Of a stretch of DNA of 64,000 bases, positions 20,549-29,146 are shown piece by piece. The stretch is from positions 248,001 to 312,000 of the forward strand of contig NZ_JACJRV010000004.1 in NCBI RefSeq assembly GCF_014697475.1, in the 5' to 3' direction. Made by a program: the position numbers and the translations under genes. This DNA is from Nostoc sp. FACHB-152. GTDB taxonomy: Bacteria; Cyanobacteriota; Cyanobacteriia; Cyanobacteriales; Nostocaceae. Within the stretch, counting starts at the first letter, position 1, and every line of letters begins with the position of its first letter. Below the pieces are notes generated by a model. It searched no databases, was not told the DNA's origin, and saw only the letters and a list, made by a program, of their open reading frames with translations.

Positions 20549-20986
20549 TCAGGCTTTTGTATACCTATCAATTACCTTGGCAAAATCTGGTACAGCTTCC
20601 TCTACGTGCTGCTTGGCTGAACCGCGAAATTTGTCATAAGTACCGCGCACAATAGCCCGCTTCACACTCTTGAGTCTAGTATCAGTAACGCTTAATAGCG
20701 CATCTGCTGTACGAGATTTGTTGGTAGCGAGATGGGTCACTGGGTCTCCCTGGTGTTCTCCTTCACTCCAAATCGGATCAAGTGCATTAAAGCACTCTGG
20801 TAGGAGTTGCTCAACAGCGTAGGCGATGTACCCTGGTTTAACTCCTTTTAAAGCGGCAAAAGCTGTTTTGAGAGCCATACCACTTAAACCTGACTTGGAA
20901 GCCAACTGTGTTTCTATCATGTTGCAACAGTCTTCCACAACCATTGCTTTTTTACTTGGGTTTGAGAGACCATCGCTAAGTCCCAT
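20549..20986 (-). CDS. Conserved cytoplasmic protein, DUF6918-like
   Basis: The start at 20986 is decided by a strong Shine-Dalgarno (AAGGAGGAG) five bases upstream; a longer reading from 21019 lacks this. It gives 145 aa, mostly helical, without membrane segments or signal peptide. Features such as LSNPSKKAMVVEDCCNMIE, GLSGMALKTAFAALKGVKPG and GSAKQHVEEAVPDFAKVID resemble, from memory, the DUF6918 family of unknown function. It is flanked by a CCB-like gene downstream on the same strand, 109 bp before the next coding end. No function is assigned. Confidence 0.7.
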   Translation of the reverse strand: MGLSDGLSNPSKKAMVVEDCCNMIETQLASKSGLSGMALKTAFAALKGVKPGYIAYAVEQLLPECFNALDPIWSEGEHQGDPVTHLATNKSRTADALLSVTDTRLKSVKRAIVRGTYDKFRGSAKQHVEEAVPDFAKVIDRYTKA

Positions 20987-21128
20987 TTCACTCCTCCTTA
21001 ATGTCAAAGCAGTTTCCACTAAATATTGTTCCCAGCAACCAGGAAATTATACAAAATGTTAACAGAGCTAGAAAATTTTCGTGGATATGCTGCAATGATT
21101 TGCTATTCCTTCATAATTCAGAAATAAT

Positions 21129-21662
21129 CTAATCACTCAGCTTCAGGTTGAGCGTCTTTTGTAGCTCAATTAGTTCGTCTCGATGAGCCGTTACAGCGAA
21201 CTTACCCAAAGAGTTTGGTTCGTCTTGATTAGTTTTTTGCATATCTAGCAAAACCTTTTCAACTCTTCCTGCTTTTTTCCAATAGAATAGACCACTCAAC
21301 GGTGATAACAGTGCTATGCCTAAAACCGAAGTGTTGAGGTTAGGCAAAAGTAGAAATAAAACCAAAGATAAACAAACTAAACCAACAGTTGCTAAAAACG
21401 TTAAAAAAACCGCTAAAAATAAACTTGGTTTAACATAACCTTCAAAAATTACTCTATTTTTTTCCCGGTCTACCTCTGCCACTCGGTAAGACCGCGAATG
21501 GAAGTATTCCTGCAATTGAGGCATTAATACAGCTTCACTTTGCTCAGATATTAGGTGTGCCGTTTGGATGCGGTCTTTGGTTGCAGCACGAATAAAAAAG
21601 ACTAACCCAACTAATAGCAGCAAGGTGAGCAGCAATGTAGATGGCAGAATAGCAGTATCCAT
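21129..21662 (-). CDS. Membrane protein, probable cofactor assembly of complex C subunit B (CCB-like)
   Basis: A 177-residue protein with a first membrane helix at 8-26 (LLLTLLLLVGLVFFIRA), a soluble stretch (QLQEYFHSRSYRVAEVDREKNRVIFEGYVKPS), then two close helices (about 80-130). I recall this architecture from the cyanobacterial family annotated as cofactor assembly of complex C subunit B, involved in heme c(n) attachment to cytochrome b6 in thylakoids. It begins 52 bp after the PadR-type regulator on the same strand, so the two are probably co-transcribed. The family call is moderate. Confidence 0.6.
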   Translation of the reverse strand: MDTAILPSTLLLTLLLLVGLVFFIRAATKDRIQTAHLISEQSEAVLMPQLQEYFHSRSYRVAEVDREKNRVIFEGYVKPSLFLAVFLTFLATVGLVCLSLVLFLLLPNLNTSVLGIALLSPLSGLFYWKKAGRVEKVLLDMQKTNQDEPNSLGKFAVTAHRDELIELQKTLNLKLSD

Positions 21663-21714
21663 AACTGATTGTTAGTGTTTGATTGGAGGAGATTTATTCA
21701 TTATTAATTATTGG

Positions 21715-22062
21715 TTAATTTGTCCTTGGGTTAATGTACTCTTGCCAAAGACGTGTTAAATCCTGCGCTTGAGCTTGCCATTCTGGAGAAACTTGGTACA
21801 TCCGCCTAGGCCGTCCTCGGCCTTCGAGTTTTTTCCAATACCCATTGATTGCTTTTTCGTCTTCCAGAAACTTAATCGCACTATAAAGTACGGTATCTGA
21901 AAGCCGATAAGTTGGGTATTCAGCTTCTAAACGTTGAATTAACTCGGTTCCGTAAGATTCACCTTGCAGTAAAACGGACAGTATGTAACAAATTGCTAGT
22001 TCCTGACAGAGGTAAGTTGGCGGAGGATTCTCAAAGAATTGATATATATCCTCAAGTTTCAT
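21715..22062 (-). CDS. PadR-family transcriptional regulator
   Basis: Start at 22062 gives 115 aa beginning MKLEDIYQFFENPP, the usual start for cyanobacterial members; an upstream ATG at 22107 would add 15 unlike residues. The winged-helix core is clear: CYILSVLLQGESYGTELIQRLE, YRLSDTVLYSAIKFLEDE, then the wing KLEGRGRPRRMYQVSPE. PadR proteins bind DNA as dimers and usually repress, often their own gene. A duplicated 21-bp motif lies 52-98 bp upstream of the start, and a CCB-like membrane protein gene follows. The effector is unknown. Confidence 0.85.
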   Translation of the reverse strand: MKLEDIYQFFENPPPTYLCQELAICYILSVLLQGESYGTELIQRLEAEYPTYRLSDTVLYSAIKFLEDEKAINGYWKKLEGRGRPRRMYQVSPEWQAQAQDLTRLWQEYINPRTN

Positions 22063-22113
22063 AATTGGTGAATAGCTACAAAAATGCCTTAGAGAGAGAT
22101 CAATCATCCTTGT

Positions 22114-22160
22114 AGTAAGTATATATTGCTACTTCTAAAAGTAAGTATATACTGCTACTT
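22114..22160 (-). promoter_or_regulatory. Duplicated operator-like motif upstream of the PadR gene
   Basis: Two 21-bp direct repeats, 22114-22134 and 22140-22160, share AGTAAGTATATAnTGCTACT with one mismatch and a 26-bp period. Each is itself partly dyadic (AGTA-n3-ATATA-n3-TACT). They lie just upstream of the start of a PadR regulator, so autoregulation is likely but not shown. Confidence 0.5.
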
Positions 22161-22162
22161 CG

Positions 22163-22541
22163 GCAGGATTTTCAAAGCGAAAGCATAAACAATGCGAAAC
22201 AATAATTACCCACGCTGTCAAATTCGTGGGCAGCAAGCGAAGGTGCAGGAGCGTTAAATTTACGCCCCTATTCAAGCTCTGGCCAGTGTGGTGAGGAGCA
22301 ATTAAGACAACGGCTTGACCGTAATCTTAGCAGTAAGTGATGCCGAGCCGATTAGAACTGCTTAAACATAAAATGCCATCGAAGAAATTTTACAGGTAAA
22401 ATGCGATTTTGTCTGTAAAGGTTATTAAACACTTTGTTCGTTAAGTATTTAGTAGTTACTTTATAGACTTGAGTTACCCATAGGTCATCTGATAAGTGTG
22501 ATAGTAAATTTAGCAAGCGCCTAGTACATTGGTGATTTAAT
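22163..22541. other. Intergenic region upstream of DUF3611 gene
   Basis: About 380 bp between divergent genes. A small hairpin is visible (CCCACG ... CGTGGG near 22210-22231). No convincing ORF, tRNA or known RNA is seen. Confidence 0.5.
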
Positions 22542-23120
22542 ATGTCACAAAACTCCGATGCCCCATCATCTTCTGCTACAATTCGAGCGATCGCCCAAAC
22601 ATTTCGCCTCATCGGGTGGATTAGCTTTTGGATTCAATTAGTCCTAGGCGTGGTTTCCGGCATCATTGTCCTACTGTTTGCCGTATTCTCCCAAAGAGCC
22701 GGGAGTCCCAGTAATAATCCTGGTACTGGTTTTGGTGTATTTTTAGCAGTTTGTGGATTAATTGTTTTAGGTGCGGGAATTTACTTAGCTTTTCGTTATA
22801 CCAGAATTGGTAGAGCCTTAGAATCTTCTAATCCGACAAATCGCCCACGCAAAAGTGAAACTATACAAGTATTACGCTTAGGTCTGTGGATAAATCTAAT
22901 TGGTACAGTAGTAACACTTTTAGGGGCGCAGGCGATCGTTGGTACCCTAGTGGCTAGATCAATATCTCCTCAAGCCATCACTACCCAATTTTTTGATCCT
23001 ACCCGTATTATCAGTGGTCTCGATATGTTGGTAGTACAGGCAAACACAAACACTGTCTCCGCCCACTTTGCTGGATTAATCGGCTCACTTTGGCTACTCA
23101 ATCGCATCAACCGCCCTTAG
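22542..23120 (+). CDS. DUF3611 family membrane protein
   Basis: A 192-residue protein with four predicted membrane helices: FWIQLVLGVVSGIIVLLFAV, FGVFLAVCGLIVLGAGIYLA, NLIGTVVTLLGAQAIVGTLV and FAGLIGSLWLL. The N-terminal AIAQTFRLIGWISFWIQLVLG is typical of DUF3611, a family shared by cyanobacteria and plant chloroplasts with no settled function. It stands alone on this strand. Confidence 0.8.
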   Translation: MSQNSDAPSSSATIRAIAQTFRLIGWISFWIQLVLGVVSGIIVLLFAVFSQRAGSPSNNPGTGFGVFLAVCGLIVLGAGIYLAFRYTRIGRALESSNPTNRPRKSETIQVLRLGLWINLIGTVVTLLGAQAIVGTLVARSISPQAITTQFFDPTRIISGLDMLVVQANTNTVSAHFAGLIGSLWLLNRINRP

Positions 23121-23288
23121 TATCTTTAGCTATTTAGTGTTGAGCAAAATTTTTCAACATAAATTTTTAGTTTCCCGAAATCGGCAATCCCAAACGTGGA
23201 GATCAACACATAGCCCTTGAACAGACATCCTACAAATGGGTGATTAGTGCAGGGGCAAAAATATCATATTTTGACACTTAATAAAATT

Positions 23289-23630
23289 ATGCAAAGCCAA
23301 TTTGATATTACAAGAAATCACTCCACACGAAAATTTAATCAAGAAGCATGGAGATTTTGGGTACAGGTCTTTTTTAGCGGTACTGTGCTGGCACTGTGTA
23401 TATTGAAAATTGCTTCCCCCGGCCCAGGCGATGACAAAAATATAGCTCTTTACTGGGGCGGCTTATCTAGCGTCCTTGCTTACTGGTTACCTTCACCAGG
23501 ACAAAATAAAGAAGATAAAGAACAAATGTCTTCTAGCCTCATGGCTACAAGTCTAAATGGAGGTAATAACCCTAATGATTCTGTAGCTCTTCTTGCTCAA
23601 AGTACTAATACCACAGAGCATAAAAGCTGA
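23289..23630 (+). CDS. Small conserved two-helix membrane protein, unknown function
   Basis: Start placed at ATG 23289 (113 aa); a GTG at 23247 would add 14 residues. A short polar N-terminus leads into a first hydrophobic helix (WVQVFFSGTVLALCILKIA), a GPGDDKNI turn, a second helix (ALYWGGLSSVLAYWLPSPG) and a polar Ser/Asn-rich tail. I do not assign a family. The compact double-helix hairpin suggests an integral membrane protein with both ends on the same side. Confidence 0.65.
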   Translation: MQSQFDITRNHSTRKFNQEAWRFWVQVFFSGTVLALCILKIASPGPGDDKNIALYWGGLSSVLAYWLPSPGQNKEDKEQMSSSLMATSLNGGNNPNDSVALLAQSTNTTEHKS

Positions 23631-23807
23631 TGAAGCAGCTGCATTTTATTGTGAATTAGCCTTGGCAGTAATGCTAAGGCTAAATTTTTGTTTTGTACTA
23701 AAAAGTCACTTTTTCTAGTTCTAGTCAGCCAAAATTAATATATGCTGAATTCTTGTATGTTAACTGTAATGAAAAGAAGATTCTAAGCTAAAGACTGAGA
23801 AAAATCT

Positions 23808-25088
23808 GTGCTGGATATTAAGCAAATACGGGAAAATCCGCAATTAGTTCAAGAACGGTTGAATAGTCGCAGTGGTAATTATGACATTCAGCCGATATTA
23901 GCGTTAGATAGGCAACAACGAGAATTGGAGGCGAATCGCAGTCAACTTCAAGCTCGGAGTAACGAAATTGGTAAACTTGTTGGGCAGAAAATTAAATCTG
24001 GTGTTAATCAACAAGACCCGGAAATTCAAGCTTTGCGTGAAGAAGGCAACTCTATCAAAGCGCAATTAAGCGAACTGGAACCTAGAGAGAAAGAAATAAA
24101 AGTTGAAATTACCCAACTTGTGCTGGCACTGCCTAATTTACCCAGTGATTCTACACCTGCTGGGAAAAATGAGGAAGATAACGAGGAAGTGCGTCGTTGG
24201 GGTGATGAGTACATTCCGCAAAACCCCAATATTCTGCCACATTGGGAAATTGGTGAAAAACTAGGTATTCTCAATGTTGAGCGAGCGGTAAAAGTGGCTC
24301 AAAGCCGCTTTGTCAGCTTAATTGGCGCGGGTGCAGCCCTAGAAAGGGCATTAATTCAATTTATGCTCGATCGCCAAACACAAGCAGGTTATCTAGAAGT
24401 TAGTCCGCCACTGTTAGTTAACAGTGACTCATTGACTGCCACTGGTCAACTCCCCAAATTCGCTGAAGAAAGCTTTAAATGCGCTGATGATGATTTGTGG
24501 CTAATTCCGACAGCAGAAGTACCAGTTACAAACCTCTACAGAGGCGAAATTCTAGCGGCGGAAAACTTACCTATTTATCACTGTGCTTATACGCCTTGTT
24601 TTCGGCGGGAAGCTGGAAGTTATGGCCGTGATATGCGGGGATTAATTCGTCTACATCAATTCAACAAAGTGGAATTGGTGAAATTTGTTCATCCCAGCAC
24701 TTCTTTTGACGAACTAGAAAAATTGGTAGGGAATGCCGAAGCAATTTTACAGGGACTAAAGCTGCCTTATCGGGTAGTTAATTTGTGTAGTGGAGATTTA
24801 GGTTTTTCTTCTACCAAAACCTACGATTTAGAAGTTTGGCTACCTTCCTCTGGTAAATACCGCGAAATTTCTAGCTGCTCAAATTTTGTTGATTTCCAAG
24901 CGCGTCGGGCAGATATTCGGTTCAAAGAAGCAGGTAAGAAAGGTACACAGTTTGTTCATACCCTTAACGGTTCTGGTTTGGCTGTAGGACGGACTATGGC
25001 TGCGGTTTTAGAGAATTATCAGCAACCCGATGGTACGGTGAAGATACCAGAAGCACTGCAACCTTATTTAGGGCGTGAAATTTTGTAA
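23808..25088 (+). CDS. serS: Seryl-tRNA synthetase
   Basis: A 426-residue class II synthetase charging tRNA-Ser. The N-terminal antiparallel coiled-coil arm spans about 27-105. Motif 2 ([22 protein letters not shown]) and motif 3 ([18 protein letters not shown]) are intact, as is the [15 protein letters not shown] serine-adenylate segment. The start is GTG at 23808, giving [11 protein letters not shown], the canonical SerS opening. A dyad repeat at 25108-25135 follows the stop. Confidence 0.97.
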   Translation: MLDIKQIRENPQLVQERLNSRSGNYDIQPILALDRQQRELEANRSQLQARSNEIGKLVGQKIKSGVNQQDPEIQALREEGNSIKAQLSELEPREKEIKVEITQLVLALPNLPSDSTPAGKNEEDNEEVRRWGDEYIPQNPNILPHWEIGEKLGILNVERAVKVAQSRFVSLIGAGAALERALIQFMLDRQTQAGYLEVSPPLLVNSDSLTATGQLPKFAEESFKCADDDLWLIPTAEVPVTNLYRGEILAAENLPIYHCAYTPCFRREAGSYGRDMRGLIRLHQFNKVELVKFVHPSTSFDELEKLVGNAEAILQGLKLPYRVVNLCSGDLGFSSTKTYDLEVWLPSSGKYREISSCSNFVDFQARRADIRFKEAGKKGTQFVHTLNGSGLAVGRTMAAVLENYQQPDGTVKIPEALQPYLGREIL

Positions 25089-25107
25089 TTAAACTTCTGG
25101 TGAGTAA

Positions 25108-25135
25108 GTAGAGGCGTTTTAATTAGCGTCTCTAC
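25108..25135. repeat. Palindromic GTAGAG...CTCTAC element, copy 1
   Basis: Arms GTAGAGGCG (25108-25116) and CGTCTCTAC (25127-25135) pair over 9 bp with one G-U. It follows serS and may stabilise or end its transcript. A relative lies at 47811-47838 inside the ATP synthase operon. Confidence 0.6.
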
Positions 25136-25223
25136 ACTATTTAGCCATCGCTAAATCAAGAGCAAGAGTCATATTACTTATTATGTTGTTCTAACCAAAA
25201 TACAAACACTTAATTAAGAATTA

Positions 25224-25871
25224 CTATTCCCAAGGTAGATTAGGAATGTCTTGAATAATATCAGGAAAGACAATTTCTGTAATTTGATACAAGTAGCGAA
25301 CTGCATAAAATTCACTAATAAACCCAACTGCCTTTATAGCATTCATGCTTTTGGGATAATAACAACTATACGCACACCAAATTCCTGGATAGCACTCTTG
25401 AATATATCCAAGAAGTGCATTCAAGTATTCGTCGAAAATAGGTTTATTAGGTAGTTCTGAAATAAGTTTTTCATTGTGTCCAGGGAGAGCAGGCACAGGA
25501 TCATATTCTATATTTGGGAAAGCAACTTCCATAACTTGATGTAAGTATCGAACTGCGTAAAATTCATTCTTGAAGCCGCTTACCTCTACTATGCAAGGGA
25601 AATAACAAGTGCTTGCTAACCACGTATCGTCGAAGCATTCTCGAATATAACCCAGCAAGCATCCTTTTTCTCCTACTACAAAAACTGTTTTCTCAGGACA
25701 CTCCTTAATAATCAGACCTTGTGCGCGCCTAGCTTGTAGTTCTTCTCCCCACCATGAATTTCCTTGCTGGTCGTAGCCACAAATGCGCTCTGGATCGCCC
25801 CAAATTGACGTGGAAATTTTATAGTTGGTAAGAGAAGGGCAGATATGGGGTTGGAAACTATCGCTCATCAT
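25224..25871 (-). CDS. Unknown protein with an internal tandem duplication
   Basis: Start taken at one of two adjacent ATGs (25871/25868), because a longer reading would run into the divergent antitoxin gene; about 215 aa. Residues 72-121 and 153-205 are clear copies of each other: LLGYIRECFDDTWLASTCYFP versus LLGYIQECYPGIWCAYSCYYP, then EFYAVRYLHQVMEVAFPNI versus EFYAVRYLYQITEIVFPDI. Several cysteines are conserved between the copies. No signal peptide or membrane helix is seen. I do not recognise the family. It is divergent from a VapBC-like pair, 80 bp away. Confidence 0.65.
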   Translation of the reverse strand: MMSDSFQPHICPSLTNYKISTSIWGDPERICGYDQQGNSWWGEELQARRAQGLIIKECPEKTVFVVGEKGCLLGYIRECFDDTWLASTCYFPCIVEVSGFKNEFYAVRYLHQVMEVAFPNIEYDPVPALPGHNEKLISELPNKPIFDEYLNALLGYIQECYPGIWCAYSCYYPKSMNAIKAVGFISEFYAVRYLYQITEIVFPDIIQDIPNLPWE

Positions 25872-25927
25872 CAATAAAACCAATCTAGAGTCAGAATATA
25901 AGATACAAGTTGAGCGATCGCTCAAAA

Positions 25928-25933
25928 TATAAT
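25928..25933 (+). promoter_or_regulatory. -10 element of the toxin-antitoxin operon
   Basis: A consensus TATAAT sits 18 bp before the antitoxin ATG. No good -35 hexamer is found at standard spacing, so the assignment is tentative. Confidence 0.35.
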
Positions 25934-25951
25934 CAGAGAGGGCAAAGGTAA

Positions 25952-26194
25952 ATGAAAACATTAGAAATAATCATCAGTATTACCAGCGATCGCAAGTTGT
26001 TGATTAATTCTTCTGTCGATCTGCCTGTGGGTGAGTATCATGCTGTACTTGTAATAGAAGAGCGACAGATCCAAGATAATGTTCAAACTTCTATTCAAAA
26101 TGCTCAGGCTATTTTCAGAAAACATATTCCTGCTAGTACAAAACTTTCACAAGAGTTAATTGAGGAGCGTAGGTTGGAAGCTTTGAATGAGTAA
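25952..26194 (+). CDS. VapB-like antitoxin
   Basis: An 80-residue protein, beta-rich at the N-terminus (LEIIISITSDRKLLINSSVDLPVGEYHAVLVIEE) with a helical charged tail that would wrap the toxin. It overlaps the PIN-domain gene by 8 bp, the usual toxin-antitoxin layout. The assignment rests mainly on this context; the sequence resembles small cyanobacterial antitoxins preceding PIN toxins. Presumed role: neutralise the RNase and repress the operon. Confidence 0.7.
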   Translation: MKTLEIIISITSDRKLLINSSVDLPVGEYHAVLVIEERQIQDNVQTSIQNAQAIFRKHIPASTKLSQELIEERRLEALNE

Positions 26195-26570
26195 AGTTGT
26201 TATAGATGCCTCTGCTGTTTTAGCTTTGCTGAATCAAGAAAGTGGTAGCGAAGAAATTTTACAATACATTGGCAATGCAGCAATTAGTTCTGTCAACTTA
26301 TCCGAAGTTATAGCAAAGTTAGCAGATGCAGGAATTCCAGAGGCTGATATTAATCAGATTCTTTTGAATCTAAATCTTGAGGTGGTTGTTTTTAATGAAG
26401 AACAAGCTTTAAAAGCCGGAATGATGCGTCCAGCTACCAAATCAATCGGGCTTTCATTTGGAGATCGCGCTTGTCTAGCATTAGGCATTTTGCTGAATCA
26501 GCCTGTTGTAACTACTGATCGTTTGTGGAGTAATCTGAGCGTTGGGATTGAAATTCGAGTAGTACGTTAA
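26187..26570 (+). CDS. vapC: PIN-domain ribonuclease toxin (VapC-type)
   Basis: A 127-residue PIN protein. The acidic metal-binding residues are at the expected spots: D7 in VVIDASAVLALLN, E near residue 40 in SVNLSEVIAKLAD, D in LSFGDRACLALG and D in VVTTDRLW. These enzymes are Mg-dependent endoribonucleases, often cutting tRNA or rRNA, held in check by the adjacent antitoxin. All catalytic positions are present, so it is probably functional. Confidence 0.85.
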   Translation: MSKVVIDASAVLALLNQESGSEEILQYIGNAAISSVNLSEVIAKLADAGIPEADINQILLNLNLEVVVFNEEQALKAGMMRPATKSIGLSFGDRACLALGILLNQPVVTTDRLWSNLSVGIEIRVVR

Positions 26571-26690
26571 TACATAAGCTGAGGTTTTCGTGGACATTGG
26601 CTAATCTTATGAGATGGTTTAAATCTGTGCGTCCGTTCACCAACTACTACAATAAAAATATATATCCGAATATTTTGACTAATTTGCTTT

Positions 26691-27764
26691 ATGTCAGTTT
26701 TAGCAGCGATCGCAGTCTTGGCTGTTTTAATTTTGGTACACGAACTGGGACACTTTGTGGCAGCGCGGTCACAAGGCATTCATGTTAACCGCTTCTCTTT
26801 AGGGTTTGGCCCGACTTTATGGAAGTACCAAGGAAAGGAAACTGAATATGCTGTCCGTGCGTTTCCTTTGGGCGGCTTTGTGGGCTTTCCCGATGATGAC
26901 CCAGATAGTGAAATTCCACCCAACGACCCGGATCTGCTGCGTAACCGTCCTATTTTAGACCGGGCGATCGTCATCAGTGCGGGAGTGATAGCAAATTTAA
27001 TATTTGCGTATCTAGTACTAGTTCTCCAATTGGGAATTGTTGGCATCCCAGAAAAGCTCAACTATCAACCTGGTGTGATTGTTCAACCAGTTAATGAACA
27101 ATCTATTGCTTATCAAGCAGGGATTAGAGAAGGAGATATTGTTCTGGCAGTTAATGGTCAAGAACTACCGGCTTCTGACAAATCTACAGCTATACTGACC
27201 AAAGAAATTCAAACTCATCCCAATCAAGAAATTGAACTGAAAGTTCAGAAAAAAGATCAGCAAGTTTCATTAAAGTTAACACCGAAACAAGGCCCAGATG
27301 GTAACGGTTTAGTTGGGATTCAACTAGGGCCAAATGGGAAACCAGTTTATCGTAGCCCCAACAGTCCTTTTGAGATTTTTGGCATTGCTGCTAACCGCTT
27401 CCAACAATTAACTTTGAGTATACTTAAAGGTCTTGGTCAGTTAATTACGAACTTCCAACAAACCATAGGCCAAGTTTCAGGGCCAGTTAATATTGTCAGA
27501 GAAGGTGCTAAATTAGCTGCCAACGATAGCACTAATTTATTATCCTTTGCGGCAATTATTAGCATTAACTTAGCCATTATCAATATCTTGCCTCTCCCAG
27601 CATTGGATGGCGGACAATTAGCTTTTCTGTTGATTGAAGGTTTGCTTGGTAAACCCTTGCCTAGCCGCGTTCAAGAAGGTGTAATGCAAACTGGTTTAGT
27701 GCTACTTTTAGGACTAGGAATTTTCCTAATCGTTAAAGAAACCATCCAGTTAACTACTCAGTAA
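26691..27764 (+). CDS. rseP: Site-2 zinc metalloprotease, RseP/S2P family
   Basis: A 357-residue intramembrane protease. The zinc motif HELGH lies in the first membrane helix (LVHELGHFVAARSQG), a PDZ domain occupies about 115-200 (QPVNEQSIAYQAGIREGDIVLAV), and the second active-site motif NILPLPALDGGQLAFLL is in the third helix. RseP relatives cleave anti-sigma factors or other membrane regulators in regulated intramembrane proteolysis. No anti-sigma gene is adjacent. A terminator follows. Confidence 0.9.
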   Translation: MSVLAAIAVLAVLILVHELGHFVAARSQGIHVNRFSLGFGPTLWKYQGKETEYAVRAFPLGGFVGFPDDDPDSEIPPNDPDLLRNRPILDRAIVISAGVIANLIFAYLVLVLQLGIVGIPEKLNYQPGVIVQPVNEQSIAYQAGIREGDIVLAVNGQELPASDKSTAILTKEIQTHPNQEIELKVQKKDQQVSLKLTPKQGPDGNGLVGIQLGPNGKPVYRSPNSPFEIFGIAANRFQQLTLSILKGLGQLITNFQQTIGQVSGPVNIVREGAKLAANDSTNLLSFAAIISINLAIINILPLPALDGGQLAFLLIEGLLGKPLPSRVQEGVMQTGLVLLLGLGIFLIVKETIQLTTQ

Positions 27765-27822
27765 AAATGGTGCAATTTTTGCATCAATGCGCTCAGGCTG
27801 AAGTCTGGTGCTACCTCAACTA

Positions 27823-27851
27823 AGCCTGCCTATGCAGGCTAATTTATTTTT
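27823..27851 (+). terminator. Terminator after rseP
   Basis: 7-bp stem AGCCTGC / GCAGGCT with a 4-nt loop, then a T-rich stretch (TAATTTATTTTT), about 60 bp past the rseP stop. Confidence 0.6.
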
Positions 27852-27891
27852 AATGTAGCTGCGAATTTGATTCGCTTTTACGAAAAATTCA

Positions 27892-28569
27892 GTGACAACT
27901 ACTCGCAAATCTCCCTCTAAAAAACAAAGGGCGTTAGAAATTCTCAATCGCCTCACGCATTTATATCCAGATGCAACCTGCTCATTAAATTACTCCACAC
28001 CTGTACAATTGCTAGTGGCAACGATTCTCTCGGCTCAGTGTACAGATGAGCGAGTTAATCAAGTAACACCAGCTTTATTTAGTCGTTTTCCAGATGCGGC
28101 AAGTTTAGCCAATGCTGATATAGAAGAGTTAGAAAACTTAGTGCGTTCGACAGGGTTTTATCGCAATAAGTCGAAGAATATTCAAGCCGCCTGTCGGATG
28201 ATTGTGACTGAGTTTAACTCTGTTGTGCCTAACCAAATGGAGCAATTATTAAAACTACCAGGCGTGGCACGGAAAACAGCAAATGTAGTTCTAGCCCATG
28301 CTTATGGGATTAATGCTGGGGTGACAGTGGATACTCATGTTACGCGTTTGAGCCAACGCTTGGGCTTAACTAAGTATTCTGAACCTGTCAAAATAGAACA
28401 AGATTTAATGAAGTTATTACCCCAGCCAGATTGGGAAAATTGGTCAATTCGGATAATTTATCACGGTCGCGCTATTTGTAAAGCTCGTTCTCCCGCTTGC
28501 GGGGCTTGTCAGTTGGCTGATTTATGTCCCACTGCTCATAAAGTGATTACAATAGGCAAGGCAAATTAA
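27892..28569 (+). CDS. nth: Endonuclease III
   Basis: A 225-residue DNA glycosylase/AP lyase for oxidised pyrimidines in base excision repair. The helix-hairpin-helix LPGVARKTANVVLAHAYG carries the catalytic lysine, followed by the catalytic aspartate in VTVDTHVTRL. The C-terminal 4Fe-4S cluster ligands are CKARSPACGACQLADLC (C-x6-C-x2-C-x5-C). The start is GTG at 27892. Monocistronic between rseP and rpsN. Confidence 0.95.
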   Translation: MTTTRKSPSKKQRALEILNRLTHLYPDATCSLNYSTPVQLLVATILSAQCTDERVNQVTPALFSRFPDAASLANADIEELENLVRSTGFYRNKSKNIQAACRMIVTEFNSVVPNQMEQLLKLPGVARKTANVVLAHAYGINAGVTVDTHVTRLSQRLGLTKYSEPVKIEQDLMKLLPQPDWENWSIRIIYHGRAICKARSPACGACQLADLCPTAHKVITIGKAN

Positions 28570-28720
28570 ATCAATGAACAGTGAACAGTAATCTAGCTTG
28601 AAAGCCTCTGTGTATATAGGTTTTGTGAGAAGCTTATATTTTTAATACATCTGGCAACAGCTATACATCACTGTTTACTGATAACTGCCCACTGATAACT
28701 GTTAATAAGTATCCCTAGAA
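28570..28720. repeat. STRR-type heptamer repeats between nth and rpsN
   Basis: Runs such as AATGAACAGTGAACAGTAAT and ACTGATAACTGCCCACTGAT are degenerate 7-mers that can fold back on each other. No coding content is seen. Confidence 0.6.
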
Positions 28721-28768
28721 TTGATGGGGACACTGTAGAATGGAAAATGCTGTCTTTATTTAGAATGT

Positions 28769-29071
28769 ATGGCGAAGAAGAGTATGATTGAGCGCGAGAA
28801 AAAACGCGCCAAATTAGTTGAAAAGTACGCAGAAAAGCGGGAAACTCTGATGGTAGAGTTTCAACAAGCAGAATCTCTAGAAGATAAGCTGGAAGCTCAC
28901 CGGAAAATCCAACAACTGCCTCGTAACAGTGCGCCTAACCGTCGCCGCAATCGCTGCTGGGTAACAGGTCGTCCTAGAGGTGTTTACCGTGACTTTGGGC
29001 TATCTCGGAACGTTCTGCGTGAGTGGGCGCACGAAGGTTTGTTACCTGGAGTGGTTAAGTCTAGCTGGTAG
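28769..29071 (+). CDS. rpsN: 30S ribosomal protein S14
   Basis: A 100-residue protein of the long, zinc-free S14 type. [20 protein letters not shown] opens it, and the conserved C-terminal [21 protein letters not shown] and [18 protein letters not shown] close it. It contacts 16S rRNA in the head of the small subunit. In cyanobacteria it commonly lies outside the main ribosomal cluster, as here. Confidence 0.97.
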   Translation: MAKKSMIEREKKRAKLVEKYAEKRETLMVEFQQAESLEDKLEAHRKIQQLPRNSAPNRRRNRCWVTGRPRGVYRDFGLSRNVLREWAHEGLLPGVVKSSW

Positions 29072-29072
29072 T

Positions 29073-29140
29073 GAGTGGTCATTAGTCATTGGTCATTAGT
29101 CATGGGTAGTTAACTAAGACAAACGGCAAATGACAAATGA
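29073..29140. repeat. STRR-type repeats after rpsN
   Basis: Repeated GTCATTGGTCATTAGTCAT then AAATGACAAATGACAAAGG form a potential stem-loop between converging genes, and may serve as a shared terminator. Confidence 0.6.
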
Positions 29141-29146
29141 CAAAGG

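Noticed and set aside
22280-22300. Yfr1-like motif (complement of GTGGTGAGGAG)
   Set aside because: The conserved ACTCCTCACAC core is not exact on either strand, and no flanking hairpins in the right arrangement are seen.
22352-22612. 86-codon leftward frame overlapping the DUF3611 start
   Set aside because: It is antisense to a real gene with no family resemblance and no credible start context.
25872-25961. Longer N-terminus of the duplicated-module protein
   Set aside because: It would overlap the divergent antitoxin gene and its -10 box; twin ATGs at 25871/25868 are a better start.
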